Part shown: piece by piece, positions 18,473 to 27,310 of the stretch
Numbering within the stretch: the first letter of the stretch is position 1
How the letters are laid out: every line of letters starts with the position of its first letter
Assembly: GCA_017860295.1 (NCBI GenBank)
Contig: JAFNAS010000015.1
Span: 17,021-81,020 of the forward strand
Direction: 5' to 3'
DNA length: 64,000 nt
Origin: Bacteroidota bacterium
GTDB taxonomy: Bacteria > Bacteroidota > Bacteroidia > Bacteroidales > Paludibacteraceae
Translations under genes and position numbers: made by a program
Notes under the pieces: model-generated
The model's database searches: none
The model's input: only the letters and a program-made list of their open reading frames with translations
Told to the model about the DNA's origin: nothing

Positions 18473-18650
18473 TCATTCCTGAATAAACAAGGTTTCGCCT
18501 TGAAGTTCCTGGTACCAACCTTGGCTGCCTTTGTGGTACAACATAACACTTACTGATGGGTTTTCTTCAAAACCTGATGTAAAACATCCTTAAATGAAGA
18601 AGTTTCTTGAGATAAAACAATATATTTGTCCGTAGAATATTTCTCAAAAC
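18473..18650 (-). pseudogene. Possible decayed gene remnant
   Basis: On the minus strand two overlapping frames read like protein. One gives EKYSTDKYIVLSQETSSF and continues to KKTHQ with a stop at 18550-18552. The other gives SVMLYHKGSQGWYQELQGE and ends LFIQE with a stop at 18473-18475. A single frameshift would join them. The product is not recognised and chance is not excluded. Confidence 0.25.
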
Positions 18651-18668
18651 ATCTAAAACTATTGATCC

Positions 18669-19154
18669 ATGAAACAACTGATAATTATCCGCCACGCCAA
18701 AGCAGAAATTCAGAAACCCGGAAGCACCGATATAGATCGTGCACTGTGCGAACGGGGCAAAAGCGATGCCGTGAAGATGGCAAACCAGTTATACAGCACC
18801 GAAATAACCCCGGATGCCATCATCAGCAGCACAGCCAAACGGGCACTTGAAACGGCTACTGTTTTTGCAGAGCAATATGGTATAGAGTCGTTGATTAAAG
18901 AAGATTTTTTATATGGCGATTATAATTTCTCGGACGTCAAACAGTTGCTAATCGAAGAAGTTCCGCTCACAAACACCGTGTTGATGGTCGGACACAACCC
19001 GAATCTCTCTTATATCATCGCCAAGCTGACCGGAGATTTTCATCAACATCTGCCTACGGCTGCTGTTACTGTTATTGATTTTAAAATAGATCAATGGGAA
19101 GAATTGCAGCCTTCGAGCGGAGAAATGTCTCTGTTTTTTTATCCCGAGAAATAA
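18669..19154 (+). CDS. sixA: Histidine phosphatase family protein, SixA-like
   Basis: A 161-residue phosphoglycerate-mutase-fold phosphatase. The catalytic RHA motif (IIIRHAKAE) places the nucleophile at His9. The second catalytic His is in MVGHNPNLSYII. SixA in E. coli dephosphorylates phosphohistidine, and the family in Bacteroidota is usually annotated by that resemblance. The protein is of SixA length and lacks a signal peptide. It is followed 53 bases later by the DUF3795 gene on the same strand. Confidence 0.85.
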   Translation: MKQLIIIRHAKAEIQKPGSTDIDRALCERGKSDAVKMANQLYSTEITPDAIISSTAKRALETATVFAEQYGIESLIKEDFLYGDYNFSDVKQLLIEEVPLTNTVLMVGHNPNLSYIIAKLTGDFHQHLPTAAVTVIDFKIDQWEELQPSSGEMSLFFYPEK

Positions 19155-19207
19155 CGATCCGGCTCCTTAAGATCCAGCGAACTTAATCCTAACAAAAAAC
19201 AAACTGT

Positions 19208-19546
19208 ATGAACACGTTGATCTCCTGTTGCGGACTTGACTGCGCCGATTGCAGCGCCCGCACAGCTACACTACAAAACGATGACGAATTGCGCAAACAA
19301 ACCGCAGAAGAGTGGTCGAAACAGTTTGGAGTAGCGATTCCTTACCAGATTATTAATTGTACCGGTTGCCGCGAAGAGGGTGTGAAATTTTCACATTGCA
19401 ACGAATGCGAGGTACGCAACTGCGTGAAGTTAAAAGGATACGATACCTGCGCCGATTGTGCCGAACTGGAAGATTGCACTATTGTCGGAGGCATTCATCA
19501 ACATGCTCCGTTTGCGTTGGAAAATTTGAAAGCGCTACAAAAATAG
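19208..19546 (+). CDS. DUF3795 cysteine-rich protein
   Basis: A 112-residue protein with about a dozen cysteines arranged as in DUF3795. They start ISCCGLDCADCSAR, continue CTGCREEG, SHCNECEVRNCVK and end DTCADCAELEDC. The spacing suggests metal binding (zinc or iron-sulphur), but no function is established. There is no signal peptide. It may be co-transcribed with the SixA-like gene. Confidence 0.85.
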   Translation: MNTLISCCGLDCADCSARTATLQNDDELRKQTAEEWSKQFGVAIPYQIINCTGCREEGVKFSHCNECEVRNCVKLKGYDTCADCAELEDCTIVGGIHQHAPFALENLKALQK

Positions 19547-19556
19547 AATCGGATAT

Positions 19557-19620
19557 GGCGCACAGAATACACGGAATTAACTGATTACGTTTCTGACTTT
19601 TTCCATGTATTTTGTGCGCC
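19557..19620. terminator. Long inverted repeat between convergent DUF3795 and uvrB
   Basis: GGCGCACAGAATACACGG (19557-19574) and CCATGTATTTTGTGCGCC (19603-19620) form an 18-base stem with two mismatches and a 28-base loop. Its place between two convergent 3' ends fits a two-way transcription stop, although no T run is present. Confidence 0.5.
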
Positions 19621-19635
19621 TGATTTTCAATACTC

Positions 19636-21651
19636 CTAATTCTTCCTCTTCAACAACTCTTCCAGCTTCATCAGTTCGTCGCGGTATTGGGCAGCTTCGA
19701 TAAATTCGAGTTTTTTGGCCGCATCGTGCATCGCTTTGCGGGTCTTCTCAATGGCTTTTTCAAGTGCCGGACGGTTCATATATTGTACCACCGGATCGGC
19801 AGCTACATTAATAGTATCAGGCTCTACGTATGCTTTCATTGCTGCTTTTTCGGCAGTCTGTTTTCCCAGCACGGAAGTATGTCCCCTGTGGATCGATTTC
19901 GGCGTGATACCGTTGGCTTCATTATAGGCCAGCTGCTTCTCACGACGACGAGCCGTCTCATCGATCGTCAGCCTCATGCTGTCGGTAATCTTATCGGCAT
20001 ACATGATAACCCGCCCGTTCAGGTTACGCGCGGCACGACCGGCCGTCTGCGTCAGCGAACGGTGCGAACGAAGGAAACCCTCTTTGTCGGCATCCAGAAT
20101 GGCTACCAGCGAAACTTCGGGTAGGTCCAGCCCTTCACGCAGCAGGTTTACCCCCACCAACACATCGAACAAGCCGTTGCGCAGGTCTTCCATAATCTTC
20201 ACCCGATCGAGCGTATCGACATCGGAGTGAATATAGTTACAACGAATCCCCATCTTCATAAAATAGTCGGTCAGCTCCTCGGCCATCCGTTTGGTAAGCG
20301 TAGTAACCAATATCCGTTCGTCTTTCTCCGTTCGTTGGGCAATCTCTTCCATCAAATCGTCAATCTGATTCAGACTGGGGCGCACATCGATAATCGGATC
20401 GAGCAAACCGGTAGGACGCACTACCTGTTCCACCACTACCCCATCCGACTGCTTCAACTCATAATCGGCCGGCGTAGCACTGACAAAAACAACCTGCGGC
20501 GTAAGGGTTTCGAACTCCTCAAACTTCAACGGACGGTTGTCCATGGCCGCCGGCAACCGGAAACCATACTCCACTAAGTTTTGTTTACGCGAAGCATCGC
20601 CGCCGTACATCGCCCTGATCTGCGGCACCGTCACGTGACTCTCGTCGATCACCATCAAAAAGTCTTTTGGAAAATAGTCGAGCAGACAGAACGGGCGGCT
20701 GCCCGGTTCGCGTCCGTCGAAATAACGCGAATAGTTTTCGATACCCGAGCAATAGCCGAGCTCGCGAATCATTTCAAGGTCGTACGTCACCCGTTCCCTG
20801 ATTCTTTTGGCTTCGTATGGATGACCTTCCGACTCGAAAAAGGCCACCTGCTTCATCATATCGTCCTGAATCTCGTTGATGGCACGGTTAATGCGCTCCT
20901 TGGTCGTCACAAAGATATTGGCCGGATAGATCTGATACTGATCGAATACCTCCAGCGTATTGCAATTAAACGGATCGATAGTCGTGATCTCATCAATCTC
21001 GTCGCCCCAGAACACCACGCGTAAAGCCACGTCCGAATAGGCCAGAAAAATATCGACAGTTTCGCCCTTCACCCTGAAATTGCCACGGTTGAACTCAATT
21101 TCGTTGCGCGAGTATAAACTATCCACTAACGATCGCAAGAAGGTATTGCGGGTGATGTTCTGACCTTTGTGTATGGCAATAATATTGCTGTAAAAATCCT
21201 CGGGATTACCGATACCATAAAGACAGGAAACCGACGACACCACCAACACATCGCGCCGACCCGACAGCAGCGCCGAGGTAGCTGACAACCGGAGTTTTTC
21301 GATCTCTTCGTTGATGGAAAGATCTTTTTCGATATAGGTATCAGATGATGGCAGGTAAGCTTCGGGTTGGTAATAGTCGTAATACGACACGAAATACTCC
21401 ACTGCATTATTCGGAAAGAAACTCTTAAACTCGCCATACAGCTGTGCCGCCAAAGTTTTGTTGTGGCTAAGCACCAGTGTCGGACGATTCACCTCCTGCA
21501 CCATATTGGCAATGGTAAATGTCTTCCCCGATCCCGTCACCCCGAGCAAAGTCTGAAACTTGGTTCCGTTATTCAACCCTTCGGTCAACTGACGAATAGC
21601 TTCCGGCTGGTCGCCGGTAGGCTGGTATTCCGATATAATTTTAAAATCCAC
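19636..21651 (-). CDS. uvrB: Excinuclease ABC subunit B
   Basis: The DNA-damage-verifying helicase of nucleotide excision repair. The 671 residues match the family length. Walker A GVTGSGKT is at 37-44. The beta-hairpin region VSYYDYYQPEAYLPSSDTYI follows. Helicase motifs include MVIDESHVT, FVSATP and QTAGRAARN, and a C-terminal UVR domain binds UvrC (about 630-668). Nothing is missing. Confidence 0.98.
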   Translation of the reverse strand: MDFKIISEYQPTGDQPEAIRQLTEGLNNGTKFQTLLGVTGSGKTFTIANMVQEVNRPTLVLSHNKTLAAQLYGEFKSFFPNNAVEYFVSYYDYYQPEAYLPSSDTYIEKDLSINEEIEKLRLSATSALLSGRRDVLVVSSVSCLYGIGNPEDFYSNIIAIHKGQNITRNTFLRSLVDSLYSRNEIEFNRGNFRVKGETVDIFLAYSDVALRVVFWGDEIDEITTIDPFNCNTLEVFDQYQIYPANIFVTTKERINRAINEIQDDMMKQVAFFESEGHPYEAKRIRERVTYDLEMIRELGYCSGIENYSRYFDGREPGSRPFCLLDYFPKDFLMVIDESHVTVPQIRAMYGGDASRKQNLVEYGFRLPAAMDNRPLKFEEFETLTPQVVFVSATPADYELKQSDGVVVEQVVRPTGLLDPIIDVRPSLNQIDDLMEEIAQRTEKDERILVTTLTKRMAEELTDYFMKMGIRCNYIHSDVDTLDRVKIMEDLRNGLFDVLVGVNLLREGLDLPEVSLVAILDADKEGFLRSHRSLTQTAGRAARNLNGRVIMYADKITDSMRLTIDETARRREKQLAYNEANGITPKSIHRGHTSVLGKQTAEKAAMKAYVEPDTINVAADPVVQYMNRPALEKAIEKTRKAMHDAAKKLEFIEAAQYRDELMKLEELLKRKN

Positions 21652-21695
21652 GATTTATTCAATTTCAACAAACAGACTTGTTTGTTTGGAGAGTG

Positions 21696-21703
21696 CAAAG
21701 TTA
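21696..21703 (-). promoter_or_regulatory. -7 box of uvrB
   Basis: Minus-strand TAACTTTG (TAnnTTTG), 45 bases before the uvrB ATG. An eight-base palindrome (AACAAACA/TGTTTGTT) sits between it and the gene. Confidence 0.5.
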
Positions 21704-21796
21704 CACCATGTTTCCCTCACAGACAGCATCGTTATCACTTTTTACCATTTACCACTCATCCTGCAGACATCTGACGAGTTACAACAGAAACCAAAC

Positions 21797-21870
21797 TTTT
21801 TTACCATTAAGCGATGAAGAAAAAGAAGACTAAATGCTTCTTAATGTCTTAATGGTTTATTCGACCTCCA
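21797..21870. repeat. Direct repeat copy 1 (about 74 bases)
   Basis: Begins CTTTTTTACCATTAAGCGAT and ends near TTTATTCGACCTCC. The second copy at 22096-22170 differs at roughly ten positions. The unit is itself partly palindromic (CCATTAAG with CTTAATGG at its ends), so it could fold as a hairpin. Confidence 0.8.
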
Positions 21871-21889
21871 TGAACCCTGAAGGGATTAT

Positions 21890-22019
21890 AACTCCGTCCT
21901 TCAGGGCGGAGATAATGCCGACCGATCGCATCCGGGGCTTTAGCCCTGAGTCAGTTGCATTGTCACGGCTAAAGCCATTGCTGTCACCATTGATCTTCTC
22001 CGCCCTGAAGGACGGAGTT
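21890..22019. repeat. Palindromic intergenic element with 23-base perfect arms
   Basis: The 23-base left arm (21890-21912, core CTCCGTCCTTCAGGGCGGAG) is repeated exactly in inverse at 21997-22019. Between them, GGGGCTTTAGCCC and GGCTTTAGCC/GGCTAAAGCC form further stems. The whole can fold as a multi-branched structure. This resembles REP/BIME-type intergenic repeats, but no nearby transposase of the REP-associated type is present. Confidence 0.85.
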
Positions 22020-22095
22020 AGGATAACATCTCAGCGTAGGCAGAGCCATACACAGAGCTTCAATCGGCTTTACATGCTACGAAAACCGGATCTTT

Positions 22096-22170
22096 CTTTT
22101 TTACCATTAAGCGATAAAGGAAATGAAGACTAAATGCTTCTTAATGCCTTCATGGTTTATTTCGACCTCT
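22096..22170. repeat. Direct repeat copy 2 (about 74 bases)
   Basis: Second copy of the unit at 21797-21870, 299 bases downstream. It ends 24 bases before the stop codon of the PanE-like gene. The two copies flank the palindromic element. Confidence 0.8.
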
Positions 22171-22193
22171 CCGTTCAGCGAAGGCCGAAGCCT

Positions 22194-23117
22194 CTACGCT
22201 TTCCGGGCTTTGCGTTCCTGGGGCAAGAGGGCGGCATAGACAAACCGGTTTACGGAGACATCCAGATTGTACTTCGCAGCCAGACGCACGACGGTGCCGT
22301 TCTGATACTCCAGTTCTGAAGGGCGACTCTCCCATATATCGCGGGCAAGCGATGCCGACGCGTTATAATCGAAAGCGTCGATTACATCCACCGTCTTCTG
22401 TACAAACTCGGGCTCAATGCGGATACCTATCTTTTGCGACAGGTCATACACCTCCTGGAAGAGGGCAATCATCATTTCGCGGGTCTCTTTTACCTCACGA
22501 ATGCCGCCGTATGGCACCCGTGTCACACCCAGCAGTCCGCTCACGCAGATCTGGATAAATTTCTTCCATATATCGGCCGGTATATCGTGCGAAATGCGGG
22601 CGTTGAATCCGGCACTCTCAAATGCCTGCTGTAATTTCACCACCCGTTCGCTCTTTTCATTATTCAGTTCTCCGAACACAATAGTAGGATCGACGCCAAA
22701 GTGACGAATCACTCCCGGAGCCTCTATCTTGCTGATGATGCGGCACAAGCCTCCGAGCACATGATGCGACGGAATAACCGATTGCAACTCTTCGGCTGCC
22801 ATCACTCCGTTTTCGAGCGGTAGCACCACCGTATCCTCCTTCAGCAAAGGCAACAAATCGGTGGCCATCTCTTTTACCAGCCACGACTTGACACAAAGCA
22901 GCACCAGATCCACTTGACCGATGGCGGCAATGGAATCGGTAGCCTGTACCGGTTGAATGGTAAAATTTTCCTTGATACTCTGCACAATAAGCCCATGCGT
23001 AAGCATGGCTTCCAGATGTTTTCCCCGGGCAAGAAACGTAACGTCGTGACCCGCTTTGGCCAAACGACCGCCGAAGTACCCTCCTACTCCGCCCGTACCT
23101 ATAATTGCTATCTTCAT
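22194..23117 (-). CDS. panE: 2-dehydropantoate 2-reductase family protein (PanE/ApbA)
   Basis: NADPH-dependent reductase of the ketopantoate reductase family, which in pantothenate synthesis makes pantoate. I place the start at the ATG at 23117, giving 307 residues starting MKIAIIGTGGVGGYFGGRLA with the nucleotide motif GTGGVG at 7-12. A longer frame upstream would cover the promoter box. The family catalytic Lys and Asn/Glu region (DIWKKFIQICVSGLLGVTR) and the C-terminal EYQNGTVVRLAAKYNLDVSVN are present. Some paralogues of this family act on other keto acids, so the substrate is likely but not certain. Confidence 0.88.
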   Translation of the reverse strand: MKIAIIGTGGVGGYFGGRLAKAGHDVTFLARGKHLEAMLTHGLIVQSIKENFTIQPVQATDSIAAIGQVDLVLLCVKSWLVKEMATDLLPLLKEDTVVLPLENGVMAAEELQSVIPSHHVLGGLCRIISKIEAPGVIRHFGVDPTIVFGELNNEKSERVVKLQQAFESAGFNARISHDIPADIWKKFIQICVSGLLGVTRVPYGGIREVKETREMMIALFQEVYDLSQKIGIRIEPEFVQKTVDVIDAFDYNASASLARDIWESRPSELEYQNGTVVRLAAKYNLDVSVNRFVYAALLPQERKARKA

Positions 23118-23541
23118 ATCCGTAACTGTTTTAGGGTCTCTTTTGCAAATGTACTCTATTTTAAAGGGCTTCCCAACAAGCCCGGCTAAAATATCAACGA
23201 CAGGTTTAAAATCACTATGCAAGGTTGAATCCTTACAAATACTTCTCACATAATCTATTTTTTGTCAAAAAAACAGTGTCTATTCAACAAACTGTGTCAG
23301 AATTAGCTTTACATAGATATTTCATCGCTGCTCAAAAACAATAACAAATATTTGGAAATTAGAGAAATATTTGGGAACTTTGAACATCGAATAACTATTA
23401 AACACTGTCAATGAATACCTTATTTTTAATAAACCATGTAGCCAACTCAACACAAATAGCTATAATTAAATACATTCAAAGCCAAATAATTAACAACAAA
23501 TAAAGATTGAAAATTATTCTCTAAAAACAATTACTAAAAAT
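23118..23541. other. Intergenic region with panE promoter
   Basis: 424 bases between divergent genes. The panE -7 box (TACATTTG, minus strand, 23146-23153) is the only clear signal. The remainder is very AT-rich (23380-23520) and leads into the broken small membrane-protein gene. Confidence 0.55.
23146..23153 (-). promoter_or_regulatory. -7 box of the PanE-like gene
   Basis: Minus-strand TACATTTG (TAnnTTTG), 29 bases before the ATG at 23117. It supports that start over an upstream one. Confidence 0.55.
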
Positions 23542-24027
23542 ATGGATATAAATCAAAGTATGCCCTGGATTGTCGCCTTTCTCATAGGCTTTTCGTCCGC
23601 AATAATTAACATATTAGTAAGTAAAAACCAAAGGAAGATTTCTATACAAGCTATAAATAAGGATATATTATCCAAGAATAGACAAGAATGGATAAACACA
23701 TTAAGAGATTCTGTTAGCCAATATTTATCAAGCCATGAATTATCTAAGCTTATAAGACAGTATGACCAAAAAAATAAAAATACACAACCTGAATATAAAG
23801 AAGAATTTAAGTCATGGCAACTACTTTATTACAAGATAAAGTAGTTACTAAATCCCAATGAGGGGAACTCAAAAAAATTAATTGAATTGATGACTCTATT
23901 AAACTTAGCAACAGACTATTCTTCAATGTCGAAAGAAGCAGAATATGAACGAATTAAAAACGAAATAATTAAAGTCACTCAAATAATTTTGAAAGAAGAA
24001 TGGGAAAAGGTAAAGAAATTGCAATAG
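23542..24027 (+). pseudogene. Small membrane protein gene interrupted by an in-frame TAG
   Basis: A continuous 162-codon frame runs from ATG 23542 to TAG 24025, broken only by a TAG at 23842-23844. The first part has one N-terminal membrane segment (PWIVAFLIGFSSAIINILVS) and the soluble motif NRQEWINTLRDSVSQYLSS. After the stop the frame continues LLNPNEGNSKKLIELMTLLN and ends KEEWEKVKKLQ. This layout (one membrane helix, RxxWIxxLR, LLNPNE, EWxxVK) is that of a common family of uncharacterised small membrane proteins, whose members read through the position of the stop. I infer a recent nonsense mutation. The strong AT bias differs from the neighbours and suggests an acquired gene. Confidence 0.7.
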
Positions 24028-24110
24028 CCATAATAACTAATACAAATTCCAATGATTACCTAATTTAGGCGAAGAAATCCTACACATACAAATTTATATC
24101 AAAATCTATC

Positions 24111-24977
24111 ATGACATCCAAATTTCATTCACTGATTCCCCTTTTACTGCTTACTTTTGTTTGCAGCACCATCGCCGCACAATCGAAAAGCCTCGATATT
24201 ACCTATATTGCCAATGAAGGCTTTCTGTTGCAGTCGGCGCATCACAAGGTATTGATTGATGCCTTGTTTGATGAAAGTTACGGCACTTTTGCTGTTCCCG
24301 ATAAATCGGTGTTGCAAAATATCCAGCAGTCGGTTGCCCCTTTCGACAGCATTGACGCGCTGTTGCTTACCCATTACCACAAAGATCATTGCAATCCGGT
24401 ATTTATCAATCAATATCTTGCTAAACATCCGACGGTTCCGTTGGTTACCAGCAAACCTTCGCTGGTATTTATCGACGGGGAGTGTTTCGGCTTTGTCAGC
24501 CGGCAAGCGCAATTCCGCGAAATGACGCCTCCGGCTAACCGATCGGTTGCGAAAGCCATCGGGGGCATTCCGGTTACCGCTTACGCGCTGAAACATTTGA
24601 CTTATCTCCGAAACGGTATCGATCTGGAGCAATACATGTTCAACCTCAGTTTTTACTTTACAATGGACGGCATCTCCGTGTTCCATTCAGGCGACGTGAT
24701 GCCCGATGCTTTTGCGCTCTATCAGTCACAACACAAGGAATGGCAATTGCATACCGATGTGGCTTTTCTCTATTACAAGATACTGGAGGCGGAGCCCAAA
24801 GAGTTGAAACGGGTGTTGGATGTGCTTCAGCCCCGGTATATTGTACCGATGCACATTCCGCCTGCTGAAATTGCAGTATGGCAGGCAAAACTTCCCGAAC
24901 TCAAAAAGAGGTTTCCGGGCATTCTCTTTTTCTCAAAACCGATGGATAAAGAGACGATAATGGTTCGGTCAAAATAA
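24111..24977 (+). CDS. Secreted metallo-beta-lactamase-fold hydrolase
   Basis: A 288-residue periplasmic or lipid-associated hydrolase of the metallo-beta-lactamase fold. A signal peptide covers 1-23 (ends CSTIAAQ). The metal motif HxHxDH is HYHKDH at 88-93. A later metal-binding segment is FHSGDVMPDA and the last metal His lies in IVPMHIPP. This pattern resembles the UlaG-like/MBL-fold group, often phosphodiesterases or lactonases, but the substrate is unknown. The gene is downstream of the broken membrane-protein gene and convergent with the phosphodiesterase gene. Confidence 0.85.
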   Translation: MTSKFHSLIPLLLLTFVCSTIAAQSKSLDITYIANEGFLLQSAHHKVLIDALFDESYGTFAVPDKSVLQNIQQSVAPFDSIDALLLTHYHKDHCNPVFINQYLAKHPTVPLVTSKPSLVFIDGECFGFVSRQAQFREMTPPANRSVAKAIGGIPVTAYALKHLTYLRNGIDLEQYMFNLSFYFTMDGISVFHSGDVMPDAFALYQSQHKEWQLHTDVAFLYYKILEAEPKELKRVLDVLQPRYIVPMHIPPAEIAVWQAKLPELKKRFPGILFFSKPMDKETIMVRSK

Positions 24978-25023
24978 AGCGGTGATGGGATCGATCTGCT
25001 CCCATACCTCCAATGCGAACCGC

Positions 25024-26226
25024 TTACTTTTTAAGCAGATCTTTCACCCGGTTAAAATCGCCATCTGTCTTTTCGGGTGTTATTCCCAACAAATGAGCCA
25101 ACAACGGATAAACATCGACATTGACAAAACCGTTCGATACATAACCTCTCTTAAAATCGGGTCCGTAGGCATAAAAAGCCACCTGCATATCCGGAGAGGC
25201 AGGATCGTAGCCGTGTGCCCCTTTGTTGGGCGAAGGCTTGTCGCCAAACTGCCAGCCGCAATCGGGACAAACCACTACATCGCCAATACGGTCGCTGGTA
25301 CCATAATGAAGCGATGCCGGCATCTCCTCCTTTTTATAGGCTTTGATATGTGCTACATTTTTCAGGACAAGCAATACCGAGTCGCGACATCCGCTACGGA
25401 TAAATAGCGATGTCGGATTGGCGCCTTCGGTTCGTTCCAGCCATCGCGCCGGGAGATAATCTTTCATGCGAATAAAGCGGTCGGAACTTATCTCCGTCAT
25501 GCCATGATCGGAGGTAACAATAACATTGACTTTAGGCGCAACCGGAAGGGATTTGATTTTGGTCATCAAATCGCCGACAAGGCTATCGAGCAGATGCACT
25601 TCATGCGCCACCTCCTTGCTGTGAGGTCCGAAATGATGCCCTGTACCATCGGGCTCCGAAAAGTAAAGCATAATCAAACGCGGACGCTCTTCCTTTTTCA
25701 TCTTCAACCACGACACTACCGTATCCACCCGCGCAGCAAACGAAATCTGCGGTTTCTGATCATATCGTTTATAGTAGGTAGGATGTGTGTGTTTGATGGC
25801 TATGTCCGATCCCACCCAATAAACATTTCCGGTTTTTAACCCTTGTCTTTGAGCCGTAATCCATATCGGTTCACCCAGATAGTAGTCCGGGTTATTACGG
25901 GTTGTGGAATCGTTCATCGAATAACGAATGCCGTGTACGGAATCCCAAAACGAGTTGTTGACAATACCGTGATGATCGGGTACCAAACCGGTTGCCAGTG
26001 TATAATGATTTGGAAAAGTAGAGGCCGGATATGAAGGTTTCATACTTTTGGCACGTATCCCTATCTGCGCCATTTTTTGCAGATTGGGTGTGGAATAAAG
26101 AGCGGGATAATCCCAACGAAATCCATCGAGCGAGACAATAATGGTATAATTTTCGCCCTGTGCCGAGACCCGAAGAATCGAGACTACAAAGAAGAGCCAT
26201 AAAACGGAGAATACATTCTTATGCAT
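25024..26226 (-). CDS. Ectonucleotide pyrophosphatase/phosphodiesterase (alkaline phosphatase superfamily)
   Basis: A 400-residue secreted enzyme with a signal peptide (ends ILRVSAQG). The ENPP catalytic features are present: Asp34 in IIVSLDGFRWDY, the nucleophile Thr70 in YPASTFPNHYTLATG, PDHHGIVNN, the metal-binding DGTGHHFGP and the second metal site TSDHGMTE. Members split phosphodiester or pyrophosphate bonds in nucleotides or phospholipids. It is monocistronic, with its own -7 box. Confidence 0.93.
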   Translation of the reverse strand: MHKNVFSVLWLFFVVSILRVSAQGENYTIIVSLDGFRWDYPALYSTPNLQKMAQIGIRAKSMKPSYPASTFPNHYTLATGLVPDHHGIVNNSFWDSVHGIRYSMNDSTTRNNPDYYLGEPIWITAQRQGLKTGNVYWVGSDIAIKHTHPTYYKRYDQKPQISFAARVDTVVSWLKMKKEERPRLIMLYFSEPDGTGHHFGPHSKEVAHEVHLLDSLVGDLMTKIKSLPVAPKVNVIVTSDHGMTEISSDRFIRMKDYLPARWLERTEGANPTSLFIRSGCRDSVLLVLKNVAHIKAYKKEEMPASLHYGTSDRIGDVVVCPDCGWQFGDKPSPNKGAHGYDPASPDMQVAFYAYGPDFKRGYVSNGFVNVDVYPLLAHLLGITPEKTDGDFNRVKDLLKK

Positions 26227-26537
26227 AATTCAATTTTTTGATACATCGTGAAAACAGACTGCAAATGTAGTCATTCTGCCACAAAGACGGAGCAAAACCG
26301 ACGCCAACAGTGCTGTCCTGTCTTTGCTCCGAAATCGGCAATCAGCAAAGAAAATTCGAATCCGCGCTTGTTTTGATTCTGATGCTTGTCTTGTTGCGCA
26401 CGACAAATCGGACATAACAAGTAAAAGATTATGTTGGAAAAAAGGAGGGAAATAACAACCCGAAAGATTCAGTGTAAAAGCCGACAGTTATATTCGTTTC
26501 TCACTATTCTCTCTCAATGTCATACACAATAAACGGT
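26227..26537. other. Intergenic region with phosphodiesterase promoter
   Basis: 311 bases. Besides the -7 box at 26262-26269, a nine-base inverted repeat CGGAGCAAA/TTTGCTCCG lies at 26289-26333 upstream of it. No gene is seen. Confidence 0.5.
26262..26269 (-). promoter_or_regulatory. -7 box of the phosphodiesterase gene
   Basis: Minus-strand TACATTTG, 36 bases before the ATG at 26226. The inverted repeat just upstream could be an operator. Confidence 0.5.
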
Positions 26538-27131
26538 TTATTCTAAACTAAAACGCATATTCCGTTTTATCTCATTCACGTTTTGCATATCAGTTAGCAT
26601 TTCAAGTAATTGAAAGGCTACATCAAGACTTGTAGCAGGACCTGTTGACGTAATAATATTGCTGTCGACCACCAAACGTTGATCTAAAACGGTTACTCCA
26701 AAATCGGCTAACTGCCGACGTCTTGCACCATCATTTAAATCCCAGGTCGTAGCTTTTCTGTTTGTTAGAACTCCCGCTTTTCCGATTGGCAATGCACCAA
26801 CACACACAGAAGCAATCAACTTTCCTTTGTCGTTAAACTTTCGGATTAAGCTGAGGAAACGTTCGTCATAAGCGTCTTCGTAAAAGCCGGCTTCGCCTGC
26901 ACCTCCGGGAATAGCCAAAGCATCAAAATCATCAATATTTATTTGATCGAATGGTAGTTCGGGCTGTACAATAAGATTCCAATAACATTTTATCGTTGAT
27001 CGTAAACCGGTGGTAATCAAATCAACCGATTCGATACCGGATTCTCGGCTCCAACCAAATACATCCGTAAACACACTCGCTTCATAAGCTTCAAATCCTT
27101 GAGCCAAAAATAGAAGAACTTTTTTAGACAT
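26538..27131 (-). CDS. DJ-1/PfpI family protein
   Basis: A 197-residue cytoplasmic protein of the DJ-1/PfpI/ThiJ superfamily. The conserved acid is Glu14 (LAQGFEAYEAS) and the nucleophile-elbow cysteine is Cys110 in IASVCVGALPIGKAGVL. The GPATSLDVAFQLLEML C-terminal helix is typical. Members include chaperones, glyoxalase III-like enzymes and amidases; which applies here is not decidable. Between it and the next gene upstream lie 179 unremarkable bases. Confidence 0.88.
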   Translation of the reverse strand: MSKKVLLFLAQGFEAYEASVFTDVFGWSRESGIESVDLITTGLRSTIKCYWNLIVQPELPFDQINIDDFDALAIPGGAGEAGFYEDAYDERFLSLIRKFNDKGKLIASVCVGALPIGKAGVLTNRKATTWDLNDGARRRQLADFGVTVLDQRLVVDSNIITSTGPATSLDVAFQLLEMLTDMQNVNEIKRNMRFSLE

Positions 27132-27310
27132 AAAAAATAATTTTTATTGAATCGTACTTTCAATCCCGTTGAATCATGGATTTCTTTCAAAACATCGATT
27201 ATGCGGCATTGCTGCATATTGTCCGTAATTTGCAATCTTCACCGACCCGGGGGCATAAGATCATAGTTTTTTTATGCAACTTTTGTCGATAAATTACCAC
27301 AATACATCTC

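Larger units (their letters stand above)
21652..22193. other. Repeat-rich intergenic region between uvrB and the PanE-like gene
   Basis: 542 bases without a gene. They hold the uvrB -7 box, short seven-base repeats (21741-21761), a pair of about 74-base direct repeats and, between these, a 130-base palindromic element. Details are in the separate entries. GC content jumps inside the palindromic element. Confidence 0.75.
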
